Of a DNA stretch of 64,000 bases, positions 50,363 to 58,291 are shown in pieces; position 1 is the first letter of the stretch, and every line of letters starts with the position of its first letter. Source of the stretch: a virus; the IMG/VR virus record IMGVR_UViG_3300047558_000238, positions 1-64,000 of that record. One strand, 5' to 3'. The translations under genes were made by a program, and so were the position numbers. A model generated the notes under the pieces. It saw only the letters and a program-made list of their open reading frames with translations. It was not told the origin of the DNA and searched no databases.

Positions 50363-50413
50363 AGTTTCTCCTTAAATAGGCCTATGCCGTTATGCTACTA
50401 CATATTTATGTAT

Positions 50414-50785
50414 TTAGCTAGACTTTTTTCTAGCTGGTCTTGTTGTCTTTTTTAGTACTGGCTGCTCTGAAGGATAAAAAACAGTGTTTGTTGTAGGAAT
50501 GCTGTGAAGACCTAGAGCTAAGTCTTTGATTAAGTCAATCTCTGTTGAAGTCTTGATTACGTGCTGCTCAATGTTATTAACACGGTCAGCTAGAGAACTT
50601 CCGCCATTCTCCCAGAGCTGGTGTTCGACTCTGCTTAGACGGTCTGATATGGTTCGACCCTCGTGGTCTACTCCAAGCGCATCATCGATTCTTCTAGCTA
50701 GTCGATATATAGCCATGAATGACCCTATAATTACACCAATAGCAGTTATAACGGCAGCGACAGTTAGAATAAGCTCGGCGGTCAT
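50414..50785 (-). CDS. Membrane-anchored coiled-coil protein
   Basis: One membrane helix (residues 3-26, AELILTVAAVITAIGVIIGS) followed by basic residues and a coiled coil (ISDRLSRVEHQLWENGGSSL, ADRVNNIEQHVIKTSTEIDL), ending in a Lys/Arg-rich tail. Phage holin-like or tail-membrane proteins often look like this. It is first in a leftward transcript with a GGTAAAATA element about 52 bases upstream. Confidence 0.55.
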   Translation of the reverse strand: MTAELILTVAAVITAIGVIIGSFMAIYRLARRIDDALGVDHEGRTISDRLSRVEHQLWENGGSSLADRVNNIEQHVIKTSTEIDLIKDLALGLHSIPTTNTVFYPSEQPVLKKTTRPARKKSS

Positions 50786-50836
50786 GTCCTATAATAGTTT
50801 CTACTTGGAAGAAAGCGATTAGATTCGCATTTCTAC

Positions 50837-50845
50837 TATTTTACC
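50837..50845 (-). promoter_or_regulatory. GGTAAAATA element, leftward
   Basis: On the minus strand GGTAAAATA points to the gene starting at 50785. Exact copy of the element before rightward virion operons, so the leftward genes at 47.6-50.8 kb are probably expressed with them. Confidence 0.5.
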
Positions 50846-50984
50846 TTATTAAGGTGCCCCTGATTAGTGGGTAAAGTCGTTAGTTCGACCGTCTCATGTC
50901 AATTTTTAGTAAATTTTAGTGTAAATTTGCATTTGCAGCATTTCTGTGTATGCTGTACGGTAAGTCTTATTGGCGGAGAGTTTT

Positions 50985-51020
50985 ATGTATTTCTTTAGTG
51001 ACGAACGGGTCGGTGCGTAA
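50985..51020 (+). CDS. Eleven-residue leader ORF coupled to the primase gene
   Basis: ATG 50985 is preceded by GGCGGAGAG at ideal distance and encodes MYFFSDERVGA, ending in TAA whose last base begins the ATG of the next gene (TAATG). The primase start itself has only a weak ribosome site, so ribosomes probably arrive via this leader. Confidence 0.45.
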   Translation: MYFFSDERVGA

Positions 51021-53635
51021 TGGGAGACTGGGAGTCTGCAAATGGTCGCCTTGGTAAAGGTGCTTTGTGGTATGCCAACCAAGGCTGGAAGATTCTTCCA
51101 GTGCACGGTATCTCGAGAGATGGTCGCTGTACCTGCGGTAAGTCGCACGCTGACCCTAAAGAGATCGGTAAGCACCCGGCTATCCCTTCATGGAACTCTG
51201 AAGCATCATCAGATACAGACAAGATAAGCGCGTGGTGGTCCGAGAACCCAGACTACAACGTAGGTGTTTTCTGTAAGGCATCTGGATTTTTAGTCATCGA
51301 TATTGACCCACGCTCCGGCGGAGATGAGTCGTTCCTAAAGCTCGAAGAACGTGCCGAGGGAGCACTTCCGCCAACTGTTGAAGCTATTACTGGCGTATAT
51401 ACAGTACGTGGAAAAGCTGTTCGTGGACGTCACCTAATTTATAGGTGTGACCCTGATGAAAAATTCATTGGTAACTTTAAAAAAGAAGGCCTAGACGGTA
51501 TTGACGTCAAGCACAATGGGTATATTCTTCTTTCCCCGTCACGCCACTTTTCAGGACTCACCTATGACTGGAAGCCTGGCCATGCACCGTGGGAGCGAGA
51601 GATTGCTGAAGCACCTGAAGAACTTCTTGCTGTAGTTCGTGCCAAGTCTCTGCGCCGTAATGCTACGGGGGGTAGCTCAACTTACCGCGATGGTAGCTGG
51701 GATTGGCTGACCGACCTGGAGTTTGCTGGCGAAAAAGTTGACGTCGACAAGATTATGGAAGAAGGCCTCGTTGAAGGCCAGCGTGCGGTTGAGATTTATC
51801 GACTAGCCTGCGCTCTTGCAAATAAGTACGGAACAACTGAAACAGACCGTCTCGCAATTGAATCGATGATGATTCGCTTCAACCACGAGATGGTTAAGCC
51901 CCCTATGGAGCTTGAGGGCCAGAACTCTCTACTTATGCACGTTCACCGTGCTATCGATTTTGTGGCTGCCAACCCTAAGGTCAACCTCAAGTGGGATGGT
52001 CTGGGTGAATGGGTAAGCAAGCAAGGTATGTCATGGGCCGAGCGTTCTCAGGGGGAGGGTGTTCCTAATGCCGCTTCACCATCTGTAGGTCCTGATTTTG
52101 TAGGCAATCAGATTGCCATCAATATCGAGCAGGGTATGTCAGTTTCCGAGGCAGTTAGCAACGGCAACCTAGATGTTCCTCAGGATGTCGATGCTATTGA
52201 AGCTGAAGATGGTGGACGTCCTGGCTACCGTACCCTCACTGATGTTGGTAATGGACGTCGACTTGTCGACACGTTCTCATCATCAATTCGCTATTCTGCT
52301 GGTCTTGGCTGGTTCTATTGGGACGGCAACTATTGGAAGCCAGACGTTGAAGAACTTGAAGTTCGAGAGCTCTCTAAGCGTGTAGCTGCAGTTATTGCAG
52401 GTGAAGTAGTTCAGTTCCCTATGAACGACTCTAAGGTCAATGAGCTGGTCTCCTGGGCGAAGCAGGCTAAATCAAACACTCGTCTGAATAACATGCTGAA
52501 GAGCGCCAACACAGATAAGCGAATTGTCGTAGATGTAGAACGCTGGGATAGCGATGCTCAGCTTCTCGGTGTTGCCAATGGTGTTGTAAACCTAAAGACT
52601 GGTGAGCTCTATAAGGGCAGGCCAGACCTCTACATCACTCGTAAAGCACCTGTTGCGTACACTCCTGGCCTCCGTAATGTCCGCTGGGAGCAGTATGTTG
52701 ACTTTGTTACTGGTGGCGATAAAGAGCTTCAGGATTGGCTACAGAAGGCTGTAGGCTACACGCTTACAGGTCTAAATAGCCAAGACGTGCTCTTCTTGGT
52801 TTACGGCCCTCCAGGCTCTGGTAAGACTACTTTCGTTGAGACAATCTATAACGCACTTGGTATGCATGAATACGCTTGGAAGCTGAACTCTGATGTTCTC
52901 GCTGCTGGCGACAGCCACGGCAGTCGTAGCGACGAGTATCACATGGCAGAGCTTCGTGGTCGTCGCATGATCTGGGTAGATGAGCTTCCTGAGTCAGAGC
53001 GTCTAAAAGAAAACAAGGTTAAGCAGCTAACTGGTTCTGGCCAGATTGAAGCTCGATCACCTGGTGGACGTCCATTCACATTCAGCTCTCAAGGCAAGAT
53101 GTGGATTACCACAAACCACCGCCCTATTATTACGGACGATGCTATGTGGCGTCGTCTACGTCCTATCCCGATTACCAACATCCCTGAGAACCCAGACCCT
53201 GAGCTGCGTCCGTATCTTTCTGACCCAGATGGCGGTCTTCCTGCCGTTCTAGCCTGGGCCGTTGAGGGTGCAATTAAGTATCTAAATTCTTCAGCAAAGG
53301 ATCCGCTTGGCTGGTGTAGCGTTGTTGGCGAGGCTGCCGAGATGTATCGCAAGAATGAAGACCGTATTGGTACCTTCTTGGAGGAAGAGACTAATGCTTC
53401 TCACGGTGGCAGTCTGCAGCTAAAGCAGCTGTACGCTATCTACCGTATGTGGTCAGAAGAGCGTGGTGAGCGTGCAATGACCCAGATTGGATTCCAGCGT
53501 AAACTTTCAGACCGTGGCGAAACTATCATTGGTCAAGGCTCGCGTGCTGAGATTAAGAACCGTGTTCTGATTCCACGAGTAGTCTCTAGCGGAGAAGTTG
53601 ACTGGTCAATGCAGACAAGATTTGCTGGGCTATAG
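51020..53635 (+). CDS. Primase-polymerase / SF3 helicase fusion
   Basis: The 871-residue protein joins an archaeo-eukaryotic-type primase-polymerase (residues 10-215: ALWYANQGWKILPVHG, catalytic DID at D94/D96 in LVIDIDPRSGG, GRHLIYRC) to a D5/P4-type superfamily 3 helicase. Walker A is YGPPGSGKTT near 594-602, Walker B IWVDELPE with D653, then WITTNHRP. The pair synthesises primers and unwinds at the fork, working with the family A polymerase. CTCG near 38-40 with following His may bind zinc. Rightward gene isolated between two leftward blocks. Confidence 0.92.
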   Translation: MGDWESANGRLGKGALWYANQGWKILPVHGISRDGRCTCGKSHADPKEIGKHPAIPSWNSEASSDTDKISAWWSENPDYNVGVFCKASGFLVIDIDPRSGGDESFLKLEERAEGALPPTVEAITGVYTVRGKAVRGRHLIYRCDPDEKFIGNFKKEGLDGIDVKHNGYILLSPSRHFSGLTYDWKPGHAPWEREIAEAPEELLAVVRAKSLRRNATGGSSTYRDGSWDWLTDLEFAGEKVDVDKIMEEGLVEGQRAVEIYRLACALANKYGTTETDRLAIESMMIRFNHEMVKPPMELEGQNSLLMHVHRAIDFVAANPKVNLKWDGLGEWVSKQGMSWAERSQGEGVPNAASPSVGPDFVGNQIAINIEQGMSVSEAVSNGNLDVPQDVDAIEAEDGGRPGYRTLTDVGNGRRLVDTFSSSIRYSAGLGWFYWDGNYWKPDVEELEVRELSKRVAAVIAGEVVQFPMNDSKVNELVSWAKQAKSNTRLNNMLKSANTDKRIVVDVERWDSDAQLLGVANGVVNLKTGELYKGRPDLYITRKAPVAYTPGLRNVRWEQYVDFVTGGDKELQDWLQKAVGYTLTGLNSQDVLFLVYGPPGSGKTTFVETIYNALGMHEYAWKLNSDVLAAGDSHGSRSDEYHMAELRGRRMIWVDELPESERLKENKVKQLTGSGQIEARSPGGRPFTFSSQGKMWITTNHRPIITDDAMWRRLRPIPITNIPENPDPELRPYLSDPDGGLPAVLAWAVEGAIKYLNSSAKDPLGWCSVVGEAAEMYRKNEDRIGTFLEEETNASHGGSLQLKQLYAIYRMWSEERGERAMTQIGFQRKLSDRGETIIGQGSRAEIKNRVLIPRVVSSGEVDWSMQTRFAGL

Positions 53636-53642
53636 GTAGATC

Positions 53643-53658
53643 AAACCTATATAGGTTT
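53643..53658. terminator. Palindrome between convergent genes
   Basis: AAACCTATATAGGTTT is a perfect 16-base palindrome between the primase stop and the end of the leftward 53657 gene; TATAGGT/ACCTATA pairing nearby gives an alternative hairpin. It may serve as a weak bidirectional terminator. Confidence 0.3.
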
Positions 53659-53923
53659 ATAGCTCTTTTGGCGCTGTGCCCCAGTGGCCGATTGGGCAGT
53701 AGGCATTAGGTAGCTTAGTTTTTAGATTCATAAAACAGCCGCACTTCCTGCACTGCTTGCTGATCTTAAATAAAAATGGGCACTGTAAACATATCGACAT
53801 GCGCTCTTCAGCTACTTCATCAGATACTCTACCTACCTCAGAGTCTAGTAGGTCCCATGGCTTTGCGCTTTTTCTTAGCTCTTCTGGGCTCGGTAGCGGT
53901 GGGATCTCAGGTAGTTGGCTCAT
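53657..53923 (-). CDS. Small zinc-binding-like protein
   Basis: 88 residues with CLQCPFLFK (near 45-53) and CRKCGCFM (58-65) plus a late Cys and His (NAYCPIGHWG), a treble of cysteines that should hold zinc. Similar short Cys-rich proteins occur beside fibre genes in cyanophages and other environmental phages as I recall. Function unknown. It overlaps its upstream neighbour by 17 bases. Confidence 0.6.
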   Translation of the reverse strand: MSQLPEIPPLPSPEELRKSAKPWDLLDSEVGRVSDEVAEERMSICLQCPFLFKISKQCRKCGCFMNLKTKLPNAYCPIGHWGTAPKEL

Positions 53924-54284
53924 TGTCTATAAACTTTCCGTCTATATATCTAGATCCTATTTTAGCAGTAGCTGTAGTATCATCAACTAGAACAAATGTT
54001 GGCTGTGCCAAAAATATATCTGCTAGAGAGTCCTGGGCTCTTAGGATATCATAAACTTCACCATCTAGAACCATTGCAATGGTATGTACCGATGGTCCGC
54101 TTAGGTTCTTCTTCTGTTCCAGTGAGTACTGACTCTCTGTGCCGCTGCCATGGCTGTGTTGATGTTCCTTCGAAAAAGTATTTTTTAGCTTCTGCAGGAA
54201 TGATACTTGACTGGCTAATCCAGCCTGCTTTGGGGTAGGTATCTTATGTCTTGGCTTCATTAGTCGTACTTTTTTCTGTGCCAC
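53907..54284 (-). CDS. Virion-like protein, paralog of the 54954 gene
   Basis: 125 residues: a basic N-terminal half with KEHQHSHGSGTE, then a conserved unit HTIAMVLDGEVYDILRAQDS, LADIFLAQPTFVLVDD and a final YIDGKFIDNEP. That unit matches the 77-residue protein at 54954-55187 (FALIINNVVYQRMRTDAQLA, SVFSGQPTFIQVDV, YDPVTGTF). Likely small beta-containing adaptors of the fibre module. Role unknown. Confidence 0.55.
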   Translation of the reverse strand: MAQKKVRLMKPRHKIPTPKQAGLASQVSFLQKLKNTFSKEHQHSHGSGTESQYSLEQKKNLSGPSVHTIAMVLDGEVYDILRAQDSLADIFLAQPTFVLVDDTTATAKIGSRYIDGKFIDNEPTT

Positions 54285-54949
54285 ATGGTGCGCTTATAGT
54301 TAAAGTCTTTTGTTCGTGCTAGATAAGCAAAGTAGCCTAAGTTTCTAAGGGCCTTGCTGCTAGCTGAGCGTATCTGCATTTTCCAGTCGTAGCGCTTGAT
54401 AGGGATCAACTGGGCTATAGGAGTTCCTTTAGGGATAACCCCTTCAAAATCTTCTTTTATGAAAAACGGAATGTTGCCAGCGTTAAAAAATACATCTGAA
54501 TCGATGATACCAGAGGTCACGTGGAAAGGTAGATCTTCTCTATTTAGTGGATGGGTCAGTAACACACTGAATCCACGGGGAGCCTTAAAATTCCAGAAAC
54601 CTGTAAATGCGAGATGGTTTGGCGCGAATCCTGGCAGTCTAGGCATTGTCTCGCCTAGTGCTGCTGGACGTTCGTTAATTATTTGACCAAGAGGGTTTTC
54701 CGGGTATGAAAAAAATATGTTTCCATCTTTTTTAGAGACTTCAATATCAAAAGGAATAGTTAACACATATCCGGTAATCATCGCATCTAAAAAAGGCATA
54801 CACTGTTTAAGTCCAGCTGATTTTTCACCTGTAGCGGTTAAAAAATGGCTTTCTGCAGACTTATACCACCCGGGTAGCGCTCTTTTAGTAGGTACTGGTC
54901 TTCCGTATTCAACTAAGTCTTTAGCGATAAAAAACTTTAGAAGTTTCAT
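54260..54949 (-). CDS. Conserved phage protein of unknown function
   Basis: Starting at ATG 54949 (MKLLKFFIAKDLVEYGRPVP) gives 229 residues; an in-frame ATG at 55021 would lie inside the preceding gene and looks too early. Features such as RALPGWYKSAE, LKQCMPFLDAMITGYVLTIP, FKAPRGFSVLLTHPLNREDL and GTPIAQLIPIKRYDWKMQIR resemble a hypothetical protein family I associate with T4-like cyanophages and pelagiphages. Function unknown. Overlaps the next gene by 25 bases. Confidence 0.6.
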   Translation of the reverse strand: MKLLKFFIAKDLVEYGRPVPTKRALPGWYKSAESHFLTATGEKSAGLKQCMPFLDAMITGYVLTIPFDIEVSKKDGNIFFSYPENPLGQIINERPAALGETMPRLPGFAPNHLAFTGFWNFKAPRGFSVLLTHPLNREDLPFHVTSGIIDSDVFFNAGNIPFFIKEDFEGVIPKGTPIAQLIPIKRYDWKMQIRSASSKALRNLGYFAYLARTKDFNYKRTMWHRKKYD

Positions 54950-54953
54950 AAAC

Positions 54954-55187
54954 CTATGGCTTGCTGAAAGTTCCAGTAACTGGGTCGTAAATGTCGCCAG
55001 CCTCCACTGGGTCGTTAACATCTACCTGAATAAATGTTGGCTGGCCACTAAAGACCGAAGCAAGTTGAGCATCTGTTCGCATTCTTTGGTAGACAACATT
55101 ATTGATAATTAGTGCAAAACCATATTCGTTTGCGCTCTGCTGAGGCTGGCCTGGCGATTCTAGAGGCGGAATGCTTGGTAAAGTCAT
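54954..55187 (-). CDS. Small virion-like protein
   Basis: 77 residues: a Pro-rich start (LPSIPPLESPGQPQQ) and the unit FALIINNVVYQRMRTDAQLA then SGQPTFIQVDV, shared with the protein at 53907-54284. Lies one base from the lectin-like gene upstream. Structural accessory by context; unknown function. Confidence 0.55.
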   Translation of the reverse strand: MTLPSIPPLESPGQPQQSANEYGFALIINNVVYQRMRTDAQLASVFSGQPTFIQVDVNDPVEAGDIYDPVTGTFSKP

Positions 55188-55188
55188 T

Positions 55189-56028
55189 TTAGTTCCTATC
55201 TATTGATATCTTATTAATTGTACTACCCTGGCCGTATGAGCTAGGGCTGATTGCTAATCCAAATCGTTTTGTTTTTGTTGGATTGTCTGCTGCATAAGTT
55301 AGGTCAGAGCCAATTTGGCTAGAAAAATTGTAGTCAGAGTAAGCTTGAATCGTAATAACATTATTTGAAGTTTTTACTCTAAATGCCGAGATTAACGTAG
55401 ATACAGCCTGAGACCACATGACGGATATCGAACCGGATACTGACTTAAGTATTCTCAGATACTGGGGGTAGCAGGTGCTACATGAAGTTCCAGAGCAGGT
55501 GCTACATGAAGTTCCAGAGCAGGTTTGACAAGTAGTTGTTGTGCCCCCGCCGGTATAGTAGATGCAATAGAAGCCAGTCCAAAATCCGCAGGTAGGTGCA
55601 GTATAGGAGTCAACACAGTTGCAACTATATGAGTAGTTGTAGCAGTTGCAACTATATGAGTAGTTGTAGCAGTTGCAACTTTCTGCTTGACTATATTTTT
55701 GTACCCCCCACCAACTATTGGATTCAGTCACCCAGAGGGAGACCATGGCCCCTTGATCTGGAGCGGCTAGTTCTACAGATACATTTTCTACGCCCATGTC
55801 TGTAGTCATCATTGGATATGTTCCAGCACCAGTAACTGTAGTCAGCTTATTGCTTACAATGCTAAATGTTCCTGCTGCTATATCCCATTTGCTGCCATCA
55901 GTAGCAACTCCAGGACTGTTTGTTATGTCAGCTCTAGTGAAAGTATCAACAAACTTTTTTCTTACAGCTTGAGCTTTGATGCCTATTGACGGTCTCACTA
56001 TGCCACCGTATCCCCAAACAATACCCAC
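55189..56028 (-). CDS. Lectin-like tail protein with a Cys-rich repeat insert
   Basis: The 279-residue protein looks like a LamG/concanavalin-type jelly roll ([38 protein letters not shown], later [20 protein letters not shown]) interrupted at about residues 115-190 by an insert unlike anything else here: CNCYNYSYS twice and CSGTSCST twice, with some 17 cysteines. The insert is encoded by 27-bp and 24-bp tandem repeats. Clustered cysteines could form disulfides or bind metal. It sits in the adhesin module and is probably surface-exposed. Overlaps the preceding collagen-like gene by 31 bases. Confidence 0.65.
   Translation of the reverse strand: MGIVWGYGGIVRPSIGIKAQAVRKKFVDTFTRADITNSPGVATDGSKWDIAAGTFSIVSNKLTTVTGAGTYPMMTTDMGVENVSVELAAPDQGAMVSLWVTESNSWWGVQKYSQAESCNCYNYSYSCNCYNYSYSCNCVDSYTAPTCGFWTGFYCIYYTGGGTTTTCQTCSGTSCSTCSGTSCSTCYPQYLRILKSVSGSISVMWSQAVSTLISAFRVKTSNNVITIQAYSDYNFSSQIGSDLTYAADNPTKTKRFGLAISPSSYGQGSTINKISIDRN
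55471..55518. repeat. 24-bp tandem repeat, two copies
   Basis: Two identical 24-base units (beginning GCAGGTGCTACATGAAG) plus a short partial third encode CSGTSCST on the minus strand. Perfect identity suggests recent duplication. Confidence 0.9.
55616..55680. repeat. 27-bp tandem repeat, 2.4 copies
   Basis: Two identical 27-base units beginning CAGTTGCAACTATATGAG, and an 11-base partial third, encode the CNCYNYSYS repeats of the lectin-like protein on the minus strand. Confidence 0.9.
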
Positions 56029-56714
56029 AAGTCAGTGCCGCGCTTGTAAAGCGTAGCGGATGACCACTGAGCACGCAGTTTATTTCCAGGAGTATAGTTT
56101 AGGGTTACACCAGCACCCGGTGACACGGTAACTTGACCTGCTCCAGTTTGCATAATTGATATCGTTGATCCAACTGCTATAGCAGCTGAAGAATTAGGCG
56201 GAACTGTGACAGTTATTGCAGCCGAGTTGTTTAACTCGATAAAGTAGGCAACATCGCCTGCAACTAAAGTATATGAAGTTCCAGTTTGGTTGTTTACTGG
56301 ATAAGTAAGTGAGGCTTTAGAGTTCAACTGTGTCTGTATCGGTGAGGTTACACCGCTAGCGTAGTTTAGCTCAGTGGTGGTTACAGTTGCGCCATCTAGA
56401 ATGTTAAGTTCTGCTGCTGTTGCCGTAACTCCCTCTACACCGGGGCCTGTCGGTCCAATCGGTCCTTGAATTCCGTCTGCTCCTGCTGGTCCAGTTGGTC
56501 CCATTGGGCCAGCTGCTCCATCTGCACCTGGTAGCCCATCGGCACCAGGTAGCCCGTCAGCACCCGTGGCACCAGTGGGTCCAGTTGGTCCGGTAGGGCC
56601 AACCACCATAGCTGTATTTGATGCCTTCCAGAAGGTGCCATTCCATGTCCAAGACTGGTCACCTAAAACATACGTCTGCCCTACAGTAGGGGTGTTAGGG
56701 AAATTGATTGGCAT
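55998..56714 (-). CDS. Short collagen-like tail fibre protein
   Basis: 238 residues: an N-terminal attachment motif ([27 protein letters not shown]), a collagen-like Gly-X-Y run at about 39-92 ([20 protein letters not shown]), then a [14 protein letters not shown]-type trimerising repeat and a C-terminal beta domain ([34 protein letters not shown]). Collagen-like runs form trimers in phage fibres. Prolines precede Thr or Ala in Y, so a prolyl hydroxylase would have many possible targets. Confidence 0.75.
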   Translation of the reverse strand: MPINFPNTPTVGQTYVLGDQSWTWNGTFWKASNTAMVVGPTGPTGPTGATGADGLPGADGLPGADGAAGPMGPTGPAGADGIQGPIGPTGPGVEGVTATAAELNILDGATVTTTELNYASGVTSPIQTQLNSKASLTYPVNNQTGTSYTLVAGDVAYFIELNNSAAITVTVPPNSSAAIAVGSTISIMQTGAGQVTVSPGAGVTLNYTPGNKLRAQWSSATLYKRGTDLWVLFGDTVA

Positions 56715-56715
56715 A

Positions 56716-57045
56716 TTACACTAGACCTCTCGATAAAGCATCAATCTCTAGGTCGGTTAGCCCAGCGATATCTTTTAATTTCTGTCTAGCAGTAATAGGG
56801 GCTGATATTTTCTCTAACTCTTCTGTAGTTAGATCACGTAAAGTCCATACTTGACGCCATACCCCATCAATTTCCTGTGGAAAGAGCTCCTGAAGAACTT
56901 TACCATCTATCAATGCAGGTGGATCAGTTGGTTTTACTAATGTCCACCCTGTAGGTAGACCAAACTCTGGTTCCCAGTCGGGGTTGGCAACTTTGATATC
57001 ACCAATGTGTCGTGGATACTCATTATTAGGGCTGATGTATAGCAT
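56716..57045 (-). CDS. Tail fibre accessory or chaperone-like protein
   Basis: 109 residues: [20 protein letters not shown], then [20 protein letters not shown] and a helical C-terminus. The phrase [16 protein letters not shown] resembles small fibre-associated proteins of T4-like environmental phages. It overlaps the beta-propeller gene by one base and precedes the collagen-like gene by one base, a position used by fibre chaperones. Confidence 0.5.
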   Translation of the reverse strand: MLYISPNNEYPRHIGDIKVANPDWEPEFGLPTGWTLVKPTDPPALIDGKVLQELFPQEIDGVWRQVWTLRDLTTEELEKISAPITARQKLKDIAGLTDLEIDALSRGLV

Positions 57046-58283
57046 TATCCTACTTCCGTACCTATATAGTTTACCGCTGCGCTAACCGACTGGTTGGTCA
57101 CAGAATATGACGATGCAACTGAAGAAAATCCTGGGTTTGCATAGCTAAATCCAGCGGTATTGTAATTAAATGATGGGGTAGTCACTTGTAGTGATGACGT
57201 GGCGTAGCTAAATCCTGAGTATGCTCCTAGCCCGGAGCCGTCGCCTTTTAATTTTGTAACGGCCGCTGTTCCCATTATTGCCACGGTACTATCTGGAGCA
57301 ACGTGCATTCTGAGCCAGCCCATGATAACGTTGAGCTTTCTAATGAACTGAATTGTTCCGCTACTGTTGAATTTAGCAAATCCGCCACCATAGTTTGGGT
57401 AGTCGGTATTGTTGTTGTCCTGATAAAAGCTTATATATACGTTTCCAGCACTATCTACTCCAGGAGTAGCATAGTCATTATAGCTATATACACCTGGAAT
57501 CTCTAGCTGCCTTGCCCACTGCATGGTGCCTGAGCTGTTGTACTTAACAATAAATGAGTGCCTTGTAGAGCCAGACATCCCGGAGACGTACACATTCCCG
57601 GAGGTATCTACAGTGCAGCCCATCCCCCACATTGTCTGTCCATCGGTTGGAGTTATGGTTCTTTGCCACTGAACTACGCCGTTACCTCCAGCATACGCTG
57701 TAACGTGAACTCCGGCTCCACCGCTATATGTTCCTGCTGCTACAGCAATCCCTGCGGATGCACTATAACCTATACCGTTATAGTAGCTACTTGGTGTAGT
57801 TAGGTACTGCGACCAAACCATATTTCCACTACTGTCTAGGCAAGATACGACAGGGTAGTCTGATCCACCAGTATTGTATTGTCCGCAGATGTATGTGGTT
57901 CCAATAGTGTTAGTTACGCTAGCTTGAGCAGAGCTTACAGTGGCATTTGTTGCTAGCTGCCTCTGCCACTGAATTACTCCATCAGAGTTATACTTAGCTG
58001 CAAAAAATGATCCAGAACCGGCAATATATACATTTTCTGAGCTATCTAGACTCAACCCTTGAGTATTGCTCGGGTTAATTCTTCTACCCCAGACAACTTC
58101 ACCATTTTTATTTAGCTTTATGGTTGTGCTGTATGTTTGGTAGTAGACATTTCCTAGTGCTCCAGTAGTTGCTACACCATACCCAGAGCCAGTTCCCTGG
58201 ACCACCCAGTAAAGTCCGAGTATGCGTTTTAGTCTGCCCCATGCGGCAGCTCCGCTATTCCCTAGAGTCTGTAGTAGTGGCAT
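57045..58283 (-). CDS. Beta-propeller-type tail protein
   Basis: The 412-residue sequence holds repeated blades of the form ITKYNSDGVIQWQRQL: IKLNKNGEVVWGRRI, AAKYNSDGVIQWQRQL, SCLDSSGNMVWSQYL, VKYNSSGTMQWARQL and FAKFNSSGTIQFIRKL, alternated with DSSENVYIAGSG-type strands (SBBP/PQQ-like). Five or six blades suggest a closed propeller, suited to receptor binding. The C-terminal 70 residues (GSGLGAYSGFSYATSSLQVT) are Ser/Tyr-rich and probably an attachment tail. Confidence 0.7.
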   Translation of the reverse strand: MPLLQTLGNSGAAAWGRLKRILGLYWVVQGTGSGYGVATTGALGNVYYQTYSTTIKLNKNGEVVWGRRINPSNTQGLSLDSSENVYIAGSGSFFAAKYNSDGVIQWQRQLATNATVSSAQASVTNTIGTTYICGQYNTGGSDYPVVSCLDSSGNMVWSQYLTTPSSYYNGIGYSASAGIAVAAGTYSGGAGVHVTAYAGGNGVVQWQRTITPTDGQTMWGMGCTVDTSGNVYVSGMSGSTRHSFIVKYNSSGTMQWARQLEIPGVYSYNDYATPGVDSAGNVYISFYQDNNNTDYPNYGGGFAKFNSSGTIQFIRKLNVIMGWLRMHVAPDSTVAIMGTAAVTKLKGDGSGLGAYSGFSYATSSLQVTTPSFNYNTAGFSYANPGFSSVASSYSVTNQSVSAAVNYIGTEVG

Positions 58284-58291
58284 ATGTAATC

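Noticed and set aside
50850-50900. D-arm-like GATTAGTGGGTAAAGTC followed by TTCGA, suggesting a tRNA
   Set aside because: There is no five-base-pair anticodon stem between them and no complement to the GGTGCCCC that would form the acceptor stem.
54950-55021. Earlier ATG (55021) for the 54260 gene
   Set aside because: It would extend 24 codons into the preceding gene with unlike composition; MKLLKFFIAK at 54949 is the natural start.
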